This document shows positions 29,101 to 39,439 of a DNA stretch of 64,000 bases, in pieces. The position numbers were made by a program, and so were the translations under genes. How positions within the stretch are numbered: position 1 is the stretch's first letter; every line of letters begins with the position of its first letter. The notes below the pieces were generated by a model. It made no database searches, was not told the DNA's origin, and worked only from the letters and a program-made list of their open reading frames with translations. Source of the DNA: Colletes latitarsis (Eukaryota > Arthropoda > Insecta > Hymenoptera > Colletidae); NCBI RefSeq assembly GCF_051014445.1, contig NW_027488370.1, forward strand, positions 9,238,001-9,302,000, in the 5' to 3' direction.

Positions 29101-30183
29101 GTAGTGTGGTACCACACTGAAACAGTCGATTAAACCTGGTTTCGATCAATATTTTTGAGGATAACGCATGTTAAGTCTAGGTTAGGCCGGGGATTTTCAC
29201 TCATCAAACTCATACTTTCGCATTCTTCACATACTTGCTGAACGGATCCTGGGTTTTTTCTGGTTTGGATCACGTAGTAATGTGGGACCACACTGAAACA
29301 ATCAATTAAACCTGGTCTTGATAAATATTTCAGAGGATAACGCATGTTAGGTCTGGGATAGGTCTGGGATTTGCCCTCATCAGGGTCATACTTTCGCAGT
29401 TTTAATATACATGTTGACGTGATCGAGGGTTTTTTCTGCTTTGGATCACGTAGTAAAGTGGTACCACACTGAAACAGTCCATTAAACCTGGTTTGGATCA
29501 ATATTTTAGAGGATAACGCAAGTTAGGTCTGGGATAGGTCTGGGATTTGCCCTCATCAGTCTCATACTTTCGCGTTTTTCACATACTTGTTGAACAGATC
29601 CTGGGTTTTTTTCTGGTTTGGATCACGTAATAATGTGGTACCACACTGAAACATTCAATTAAACCTGGTCTTGATAAATATTTTAGAGGATAACGCATGT
29701 TAGGTCTAGGTTAGGCCTGGGATTTGCCCTCATCAGGGTCATACTTTCGCAGTTTTAACATACATGTTGACCTGATCGAGGGTTTTTTCTGCTTTGGATC
29801 ACGTAGTAAAGTGGTACCACACTGAAACAGTCCATTAAACCTGGTTTGGATCAATATTTTGGAGAAAAATTCATGTTAGGTCTACGCAAGGTCTGGGATT
29901 TTCACTCATCAGACTCATACTTTCGCATTCTTCACATACTTGTTGAACGGATCCTGGGTTATTTTCTGGTTTGGATCACATAGTAATGTGGTACCACACT
30001 GAAAAAGTCGATTAAACCAGGTTCTGATCAATATTTTTGAGGATAACGCATGTTAGGTCTAGGTTAGGCCTGGGATTTGCCCTCACCAGGCTCATACTTT
30101 CGCGTTTCTCACATACGTGTTGAACAGATCCTGTGTTTTTTCTGGATTGGTTCACCTAGTGATGTGGTACCACACTGGAACAT
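23150..30183. repeat. Twenty-monomer higher-order repeat, about 3517 bp, two copies
   Basis: Copy 1 (23150-26666) and copy 2 (26667-30183) align at a constant 3517-bp offset with very few differences. Diagnostic variants seen in both include a deleted stretch in CATACTTTCTTCACATTC and the word TTGGTGGACAACG. Part of the unit (about 29010-29640) appears a third time at 31480-32105. Near identity implies recent unequal exchange. Confidence 0.88.
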
Positions 30184-30914
30184 TCAATTAAACCTGGTCT
30201 TGATAAATATTTTAGAGGATAACGCATGTTAGGTTTGGGTTAGGTCTAGGATTTGCCCTCACCAGGCTCATACTTTCGCATATTTCTCATACTTCATGGC
30301 TAGATCCTGTGCTGTTTCTGGATTGTATCACGTAGTAATGTGGTACCACGCTGAAACAGTCAATTAAACCTGGTTTCGTTCAATATTTTAGAGGATAACG
30401 CAAATTAGGTCTGGGATAGGTCTGGGATTTGCCCTCATCAGGCTCATACTTTCGCGTATTTCACATACGTGTTGAACAGATCCTGGGTTTTTTCCGGTGT
30501 GGGTCACGCAGTAGTGTGGTTCCACACTGGAACATTCAATTAAACCTGGTCTTGATAAATATTTTAGAGGATAACGCATGTTAGGTTTGGGTTAGGTCTA
30601 GGATTTGCCCTCACCAGGCTCATACTTTCGCATTCTTCACATACTTGTTGAACGGATCCTGGGTTTTTTCTGGTTTGGATCACGTAGTAATGTGGGACCA
30701 CACTGAAACAATCAATTAAACCTGGTCATGATAAATATTTTAGAAGATAACGCATGTTAGGTCTGGGTTAGTTCTAGGATTTGCCCTCGTCAGGCTCATA
30801 CTTTCGCATATTTCTCATACTTCATGGCTAAATCCTGGGCTGTTTCTGGATTGTATCACGTATTAATGAGGTACCACGCTGAAACAGTCAATTAAACCTG
30901 GTTTCGATCAATAT

Positions 30915-33900
30915 TTTAGAGGATAACGCAAGTTAGGTCTGGGATAGGTCTGGGATTCGCCCTCAGCAGGCTCATACTTTCGCGTTTTTCACATACTTGT
31001 TGAACAGATCCTAGGTTTTTTCTGGTTTGGATCACGTAGTAGAGTGGTACCACACTGAAACAGTCCATTAAACCTGGTTTGGATCAATATTTTAGAGGAT
31101 AACGCATGTTAGGTCTAGGTTAGGTCTGGGATTTTCACTCATCAGACACATACTTTCGCATTCTTCACATACTTGCTGAACGGATCCTGGGTTATTTTCT
31201 GGTTTGGATCACATAGTAATGTGGTACCACACTGAATCAGTCGATTAAACCAGGTTTCGATCAATATTTTTGAGGATAACGCACGTTAGGTCTAGGATAG
31301 GTCGGGGTTTTTCACTCATCGGACACATACTTTCGCATTCTTCACATACTTGCTGAACGGAACCTGGGTTTTTACTGGTTTGGATCACGTAGTAATGTGG
31401 TACCACACTGAAACATTCAATTAAACCTGGTCTTGATAAATATTTTAGAGGATAACGCATGTTAGGTCTGGGTTAGGTCTAGGATTTGCCCTCATCAGGC
31501 TCATACTTTCGCGTTTTTCACATACTTGTTGAACAGATCCTGGGTTTTTTCCGGTTTGGGTCACGTAGTAGTGTGGTACCACACTGAAACAGTCGATTAA
31601 ACCTGGTTTCGATCAATATTTTTGAGGATAACGCATGTTAAGTCTAGGTTAGGCCGGGGATTTTCACTCATCAAACTCATACTTTCGCATTCTTCACATA
31701 CTTGCTGAACGGATCCTGGGTTTTTTCTGGTTTGGATCACGTAGTAATGTGGGACCACACTGAAACAATCAATTAAACCTGGTCTTGATAAATATTTCAG
31801 AGGATAACGCATGTTAGGTCTGGGATAGGTCTGGGATTTGCCCTCATCAGGGTCATACTTTCGCAGTTTTAATATACATGTTGACGTGATCGAGGGTTTT
31901 TTCTGCTTTGGATCACGTAGTAAAGTGGTACCACACTGAAACAGTCCATTAAACCTGGTTTGGATCAATATTTTAGAGGATAACGCAAGTTAGGTCTGGG
32001 ATAGGTCTGGGATTTGCCCTCATCAGTCTCATACTTTCGCGTTTTTCACATACTTGTTGAACAAATCCTGGGTTTTTTTCTGGTTTGGATCACGTAATAA
32101 TGTGGTACCACGCTGAAACAGTCAATTAAACCTGGTTTCGATCAATATTTTGGAGGATAACGCATGTTAGGTCTAGGTTAGGCCTGGGATTTGCCCTCAT
32201 CTGGGTCATACTTTCGCAGTTTTAATATATATGTTGACGTGATCGAGGGTTCTTTCTGCTTTGGATCACGTAGTAAAGCGGTACCACACTGAAACAGTCC
32301 ATTAAACCTGGTTTGGATCAATGTTTTAGAGAATAACGCTTGTTAGGTCTGGGATAGGTCTGGGATTTGCCCTCACCAGGCTCATACTTTCGCGTTTTTC
32401 ACATACGTGTTGAACAGATCCTGGGTTTTTTCTGGATTGGTTCACGTAGTAATGTGGTACCACACTGGAACATTCAATTAAACCTGGTCTTGATAAATAT
32501 TTTAGAGGATAACGCATGCTAGGTTTGGGTTAGGTCTAGGATTTGCCCTCACCAGGCTCATACTTTCGTATATTTCTCATACTTCATGGCTAGATCCTGT
32601 GCTGTTTCTGGATTGTATCACGTAGTAATGTGGTACCACGCTGAAACTGTCAATTAAACCTGGTTTCGTTCAATATTTTAGAGGATAACGCAAGTTAGGT
32701 CTGGGATAGGTCTGGGATTCGCCCTCAGCAGGCTCATACTTTCGCGTTTTTCACATACTTGTTGAACAGATCCTAGGTTTTTTCTGGTTTGGATCACGTA
32801 GTAGAGTGGTACCACACTGAAACAGTCCATTAAACCTGGTTTGGATCATTATTTTAGAGGATAACGCATGTTAGGTCTAGGTTAGGTCTGGGATTTTCAC
32901 TCATCAGACACATACTTTCGCATTCTTCACATACTTGCTGAACGGATCCTGGGTTATTTTCTGGTTTGGATCACATAGTAATGTGGTACCACACTGAATC
33001 AGTCGATTAAACCAGGTTTCGATCAATATTTTTGAGGATAACGCACGTTAGGTCTAGGATAGGTCGGGGTTTTTCACTCATCGGACACATACTTTCGCAT
33101 TCTTCACATACTTGCTGAACGGAACCTGGGTTTTTACTGGTTTGGATCACGTAGTAATGTGGTACCACACTGAAACATTCAATTAAACCTGGTCTTGATA
33201 AATATTTTAGAGGATAACGCATGTTAGGTCTGGGTTAGGTCTAGGATTTGCCCTCATCAGGCTCATACTTTCGCATATTTCTCATACTTCATGGCTAGAT
33301 CCTGGGCTTTTTCTCGATTGCATCACGTAGTAATGAAGTACAACACTGAAACAGTCAATTAAAACTGGTTTCCATCAATATCTTAGAGGACAACGCAAGT
33401 TAGGTCTGGGATAGGTCTGGGATTTTCACTCATCAGGCTCATACTTTCGCGTTTTTCACATACGTGTTGAACAGATCCTGGGTTTTTTCTGGATTGGTTC
33501 ACGTAGTAATGTGGTACCACACTGGAACATTCAATTAAACCTGGTCTTGATAAATATTTTAGAGGATATCGCATGTTAGGTTTGGGTTAGGTCTAGGATT
33601 TGCCCTCACCAGGCTCATACTTTCGCATTCTTCACATACTTGTTGAACGGATCCTGGGTGTTTGCTGGTTTGGATCACGTAGTAATGTGGGACCACACTG
33701 AAACAATCAATTAAACCTGGTCATGATAAATATTTTAGAGGATAACGCATGTTAGGTCTGGGTTAGGTCTAGGATTTGCCCTCGTCAGGCTCATACTTTC
33801 GCATATTTCTCATACTTCATGGCTAGATCCTGGGCTGTTTCTGGATTGTATCACGTATTAATGTGGTACCACGCTGAAACAGTCAATTAAACCTGGTTTC

Positions 33901-34450
33901 GATCAATATTTTGGAGGATAACGCATGTTAGGTCTAGGTTAGGCCTGGGATTTGCCCTCATCTGGGTCATACTTTCGCAGTTTTAATATATATGTTGACG
34001 TGATCGAGGGTTCTTTCTGCTTTGGATCACGTAGTAAAGCGGTACCACACTGAAACAGTCCATTAAACCTGGTTTGGATCAATGTTTTAGAGGATAACGC
34101 TTGTTAGGTCTGGGATAGGTCTGGGATTTGCCCTCACCAGGCTCATACTTTCGCGTTTTTCACATACGTGTTGAACAGATCCTGGGTTTTTTCTGGATTG
34201 GTTCACGTAGTAATGTGGTACCACACTGGAACATTCAATTAAACCTGGTCTTGATAAATATTTTAGAGGATAACGCATGTTAGGTTTGGGTTAGGTCTAG
34301 GATTTGCCCTCACCAGGCTCATACTTTCGTATATTTCTCATACTTCATGGCTAGATCCTGTGCTGTTTCTGGATTGTATCACGTAGTAATGTGGTACCAC
34401 GCTGAAACTGTCAATTAAACCTGGTTTCGTTCAATATTTTAGAGGATAAC
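30915..34450. repeat. Ten-monomer periodicity, about 1761 bp, with a replaced patch
   Basis: 30915-31490 matches 32677-33252 (offset 1762), and 32110-32690 matches 33871-34450 (offset 1761). Between them, 31490-32105 instead matches 29010-29640 of the 3517-bp repeat, so one unit has a foreign patch of about 0.6 kb. Diagnostic shared words include GGTTCTTTCTGC and CACTGGAACATTCAATTAAAC. Confidence 0.75.
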
Positions 34451-37239
34451 GCAAGTTAGGTCTGGGATAGGTCTGGGATTTGCCCTCATCAGGCTCATAC
34501 TTTCGCGTTTTTCACATACGTGTTGAACAGATCCTGGGTTTTTTCCGGTGTGGGTCACGCAGTAGTGTGGTACCACACTGGAACATTCAATTAAACCTGG
34601 TCTTGATAAATATTTTAGAGGATATCGCATGTTAGGTTTGGATTAGGTCTAGGATTTGCCCTCACCAGGCTCATACTTTCGCATTCTTCACATACTTGTT
34701 GAACGGATCCTGGGTTTTTTCTGGTTTGGGTCACGTAGTAATGTGGGACCACACTGAAACAATCAATTAAACCTGGTCATGATAAATATTTTAGAGGATA
34801 ACGCATGTTAGGTCTGGGTTAGGTCTAGGATTTGCTCTCGTCAGGCTCATACTTTCGCATATTTCTCATACTTCATGGCTAGATCCTGGGCTGTTTCTGG
34901 ATTGTATCACGTATTAATGTGGTACCACGCTGAAACAGTCAATTAAACCTGGTTTCGATCAATATTTTGGAGGATAACGCAAGTTAGGTCTGGGATAGGT
35001 CTGGGATTCGCCCTCAGCAGGCTCATACTTTCGCTTTTTCACATACTTGTTGAACAGATCCTAGGTTTTTTCTGGTTTGGATCACGTAGTAGAGTGGTAC
35101 CACACTGAAACAGTCCATTAAACCTGGTTTGGATCAATATTTTAGAGGATAACGCATGTTAGGTCTAGGTCAGGTCTGGGATTTTCACTCATCAGACACA
35201 TACTTTCGCATTCTTCACATACTTGCTGAACGGATCCTGGGTTTTTTCTGGTTTGGACCACGTAGTAATGTGGGACCACACTGAAACAATCAATTAAACC
35301 TGGTCTTGATAAATATTTCAGAGGATAACGCATGTTAGGTCTGGGATAGGTCTGGGATTTGCCCTCATCAGACTCATACTTTCGCGTTTTTCACATACTT
35401 GTTGAACAGATCCTGGGTTTTTTCCGGTTTGGGCCACGTAGTAGTGTGGTACCACACTGAAACAGTCGATTAAACCTGGTTTCGATCAATATTTTAGAGG
35501 ACAACGCATGTTAGGTCTTGGTTAGGCCTGGGATTTGCCCTCATCAGGGTCATACTTTCGCAGTTTTAACATACATGTTGACCTGATCGAGGGTATTTCC
35601 TGCTTTGGATCACGTAGTAAAGTGGTACCACACTGAAACAGTCCATTAAACCTGGTTTGGATCAATATTTTAGAGGATAACGCATGTTAGGTCTAGGTTA
35701 GCCCTGGGATTTTCACTCATCAGACTCATACATTCGCATTCTTCACATACTTGTTGAACTGATCCTGGGTTTTTTCTGGATTTGTTCGCGTAGTAATGTG
35801 GTACCACACTGGAACATTCAATTAAACCTGGTCTTGATAAATATTTTAGAGGATAACGCATCTTAGGTTTGGGTTAGTTCTAGGATTTGCCCTCATCAGG
35901 CTCATACTTTCGCATATTTCTCATACTTCATGGCTAGATCCTCGGCTGTTTCTGGATTGTGTCACGTAGTAATGTGGTACCACGCTGAAACAGTCAATTA
36001 AACCTGGTTTCGTTCAATATTTTAGAGGATAACGCAAGTTAGGTCTGGGATAGGTCTGGGATTTGCCCTCATCAGGCTCATACTTTCGCGTTTTTCACAT
36101 ACTCGTTGAACAGATCCTGGGTTTTTTCCGGTTTGGGTCACGTAGTAGTGTGGTACCACACTGAAACAGTCGATTAAACCTGGTTTCGATCAATATTTTT
36201 GAGGATAACGCATGTTAGGTCTAGGTTAGGCCGGCGATTTTCACTCATCAAACTCATACTTTCGCATTCTTCAAATACTTGTTGAACGGATCCTGGGTTC
36301 TTTTCTGGTTTGGATCACGTAGTAATGTGGGACCACACTGAAACAATCAATTAAACCTGGTCATGATAAATATTTTAGAGGATAACACATGTTAGGTCTG
36401 GGTTAGGACTAGGTTTTGCCCTCGTCAGGCTCATACTTTCGCATATTTCTCATACTTCATGGCTAGATCCTGGGCTGTTTCTGGATTGTATCACGTAGTA
36501 ATGTGGTACCACGCTGAAACAGCCAATTAAACCTGGTTTCGAAAAATATTTTAGAGGATAACGCAAGTTAGGTCTGGGATAGGTCTGGGATTCGCCCCCA
36601 TCAGGCTCATACTTTCGCGTTTTTCACATACTTGTTGAACAGATCCTGGGTTTTTTCTGGTTTGGATCACGTAGTAGTGTGGTACCACACTGAAACAGTC
36701 CATTAAACCTGGTTTGGATCAATATTTTAGAGGATAACGCATGTTAGGTCTAGGTTAGGTCTGGGATTTTCACTCATCAGACTCATACTTTCGCATTCTT
36801 CACATACTTGTTGAACGGATCATGGGTTTTTTCTGGTTTGGATCACGTAGTAATGTGGGACCACACTGAAACAATCAATTAAACCTGGTCTTGATAAATA
36901 TTTTAGAGGATAACGCATGTTAGGTCTGGGATAGGTCTGGGATTTGCCCTCATCAGACTCATACTTTCGCACACTTCACATACTCGTTGAACAGATCCTG
37001 GGTTATTTTCTGGTTTGGATCACATAGTAATGTGGTACCACACTGAAAAAGTCGATTAAACCAGGTTTTGATCAATATTTTTGAGGATAACGCACGTTAG
37101 GTCTAGGTTAGGCCTGGGATTTTCACTCATCAGACTCATACTTTCTTCACATTCTTGTTGAACGGATCCTGGGTTTTTTCTGGTTTGGATGACGTAGTAA
37201 TGTGGACCACACTGAAACAATCACTAAACCTGGTCTTGA

Positions 37240-38300
37240 TAAATATTTTAGAGGATAACGCACATTAGGTCTGGGTTAGGTCTAGGATTTGCCCTCGTGA
37301 GGCTCATACTTTCGCATATTTCTCATACTTCATGGCTAGATCCTGGGCTATTTCTGGATTGGATCACGTAGTAATGTGGTACCACACTGAAACAGTCGAT
37401 TAAACCAGGTTTCGATCAATATTTTTGAGGATAACGCAAGTTAGGTATGGGATAGGACTGGGATTTGCCCTCATCAGGCTCATACTTTCGCGTTTTTCAC
37501 ATACTTGTTGAACAGATCCTGGGTTTTTTCTGGTTTGGATCACGTAGTAATGTGGGACCACACTGAAGCAGTCAATTAAACCTGGTTTCGAACAATATTT
37601 TAGAGAATAATTCATGTTAGGTCTAGGTTAGGTCTGGGATTTGCTTTCATCAGGCTCATTCTTTCGCATATTTCTCATACTTGATGGCTAGATCCTGGGC
37701 TTTTTCTGGATTGCATCACGCAGTAATGAAGTACAACACTGAAACAGTCAATTAAACCTGGTTTCCATCAATTTTTTAGAGGACAACGCATGTTAGGTCG
37801 AGGTTAGGCCTGGGATTTGCCCTCATCAGGGTCATACTTTCGCAGTTTTAATATACATGTTGACGTGATCGAGGGTTTTTCCTGCTTTGGATCACGTAGT
37901 AAAGTGGTACCACACTGAAACAGTCCATTAAACCTGGTTTGGATCAATATTTTAGAGGATAACGCAAGTTAGGTCTGGGATAGGTCTGGGATTTGCCCTC
38001 ATCAGGCTCATACTTTCGCGTTTTTCACATACTTGTTGAACAGATCCTGGGTTTTTTCCGGTTTGGGCCACGTAGTAGTGTGGTACCACACTGAAACAGT
38101 CGATTAAACCTGGTTTCGATCAATATTTTTGAGGATAACGCATGTTAGGTCTAGGTTAGGCCGGGGATTTTCACTCATCAAACTCATACTTTCGCATTCT
38201 TCAAATACTTGTTGAACGGATCCTGGGTTTTTTTTCTGGTTTGGATCACGTAATAATGTGGTACCACACTGAAACATTCAATTAAACCTGGTCTTGATAA
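37240..38300. repeat. Segment duplicated on the other side of the retroelement (46060-47120)
   Basis: About 1.06 kb matches 46060-47120 at an offset of 8818 bp, including the uncommon CTCGTGAGGCTC, AAGTTAGGTATGGGATAGG and a run of eight T after ATCCTGGG. Subtracting the 6000-bp insertion leaves 2818 bp, or 16 monomers, so the copies predate the insertion or were made independently of it. Confidence 0.8.
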
Positions 38301-38883
38301 ATATTTTAGAGGATAACGCATGTTAGGTCTGGGTTAGGTCTGGGATTTGCTCTCATCAGGCTCATTCTTTCTCATATTTCTCATTCTTGATAACTAGATC
38401 CTGGGCTTTTTCTGGATTGCATCACGTAGTAATGAAGTACAACACTGAAACAGTCAACTAAACCTGGTTTCCATCAATATTTTAGAGGACAACGCATGTT
38501 AGGTCTAGGTTAGGCCTGGGATTTGCCCTCATCAGGGTCATACTTTCGCAGTTTTAACATACATGTTGACCTGATCGAGGGTTTTTTCTGCTTTGGATCA
38601 CGTAGTAGAGTGGTACCACACTGAAACAGTCCATTAAACCTGGTTTGGATCAATATTTTAGAGAATAATTCATGTTAGGTCTGGGATAGGTCTGGGATTT
38701 GCCCTCATCAGACTCATACTTTCGCACACTTCACATACTCGTTGAACAGATCCTGGGTTATTTTCTGGTTTGGATCACATAGTAATGTGGTACCACACTG
38801 AATCAGTCGATTAAACCAGGTTTCGATCAATATTTTTGAGGATAACGCATGTTAGGTCTAGGATAGGTCGGGGTATTTCACTC

Positions 38884-38899
38884 ATCAGACTCATACTTT
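38884..38899. repeat. Target-site duplication, left copy (3' side of the element)
   Basis: ATCAGACTCATACTTT here is repeated at 44884-44899. The first 13 bases are unambiguous; the last three T cannot be separated from the element's A tail, read as T on this strand. It abuts the T run directly, as expected for target-primed reverse transcription. Confidence 0.95.
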
Positions 38900-38923
38900 T
38901 TTTTTTTTTTTTTTTTTTTTTTT
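38897..38923 (-). other. A tail of the retrotransposon (27 T on the plus strand)
   Basis: An uninterrupted run of 27 T, of which the first three may belong to the target duplication. On the element's strand it is a 3' A tail. Its purity is consistent with a recent insertion. Confidence 0.95.
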
Positions 38924-38949
38924 GTCGTGGGGAAAATCTTCGAAAGACT

Positions 38950-38981
38950 CCCTCCCACCTCCTTGGGGAGAGGTGGGAGGG
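38950..38981 (-). other. 3' UTR hairpin, 12-bp perfect stem
   Basis: CCCTCCCACCTC at 38950-38961 is the exact reverse complement of 38970-38981, with an 8-nt loop. It is the stem closest to the A tail. Confidence 0.8.
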
Positions 38982-39066
38982 GTGTGTGGGATTCCCCGCG
39001 CCCGTACAACGACAGGCGCGGGACCTACCCACTAAAAACCCCACGGTGACCCTTCGGCACGCTTTG

Positions 39067-39110
39067 GGAGGATACCGGGAATCGCTCGAAGCATTCTTCC
39101 GGTATCCTCC
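39067..39110 (-). other. 3' UTR hairpin, 12-bp perfect stem
   Basis: GGAGGATACCGG at 39067-39078 pairs exactly with 39099-39110. Inside it, GAAT (39079-39082) can pair with ATTC (39093-39096) after a 2-nt bulge. Confidence 0.8.
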
Positions 39111-39177
39111 CCGTGCCCGCGCTTTCGCGCCCATCCCCCGGGGGGACAATCGGTCCCCCCAGTAGACACACTGCCTC

Positions 39178-39214
39178 ATAGCGGCGGGACGGGGCCACTC
39201 CATCCCGCCGCTAT
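39178..39214 (-). other. 3' UTR hairpin, 12-bp perfect stem
   Basis: ATAGCGGCGGGA at 39178-39189 is exactly complementary to 39203-39214, with a 13-nt loop. An 8-bp hairpin with a 5-nt loop (39140-39160) lies just to its left. Confidence 0.8.
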
Positions 39215-39439
39215 CCGTCCCGGGGCCGCGTTTAGTGGCGGCTGCGAGCCCCAACTCGCAACCGCCCGCGACCCCGTTTCCACCCCTCGGCGGCCGGGCG
39301 TTCATGGCCGCACCAGACCGCCGAGGGTGCCTCCCCTTGCGTTGGACCGGTAGGGGGAGGCACTCCTACCCCCAACCGGTCCGACCCGGCGCCGCCTGGC
39401 GGGAGGAGGGTCCCCTCAGGACCCCCCTCCCAGCCTAGG

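Larger units (their letters stand above)
14118..38896. repeat. 176-bp satellite, family B, main array left of the retroelement
   Basis: Continuous B-type monomers of 176 bp with occasional 1-3 bp indels, all in the same orientation as family A. Typical segments are GAGGATAACGCATGTTAGG, ATTTGCCCTCATCAGGCTC or ATTTTCACTCATCAGACTC, and TTGTTGAACGGATCCTGGG. Several monomer subtypes alternate and build the higher-order units listed separately. Minus-strand open frames of 63-123 codons recur with the period and are monomer artefacts. Apart from the repeats I see nothing else. Confidence 0.95.
38924..39439 (-). other. 3' UTR of the retrotransposon
   Basis: 516 nt between the ORF2 stop and the A tail, GC-rich and without an open frame worth calling. 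It contains a series of perfect inverted repeats (38950-38981, 39067-39110, 39140-39160, 39178-39214, 39284-39327, 39327-39363). In R2 and SART-type elements the 3' UTR structure is what the reverse transcriptase recognises, so a structured trailer makes sense here. That role is inferred. Confidence 0.85.

Noticed and set aside
1..38896. CRISPR-like array of direct repeats
   Set aside because: The repeats are contiguous 176-bp monomers without unique spacers, and the window contains a eukaryotic LINE.
38811..39305. 164-codon minus-strand frame crossing the T run
   Set aside because: It joins 3' UTR, A tail (poly-lysine) and satellite; an artefact of translating through the insertion boundary.
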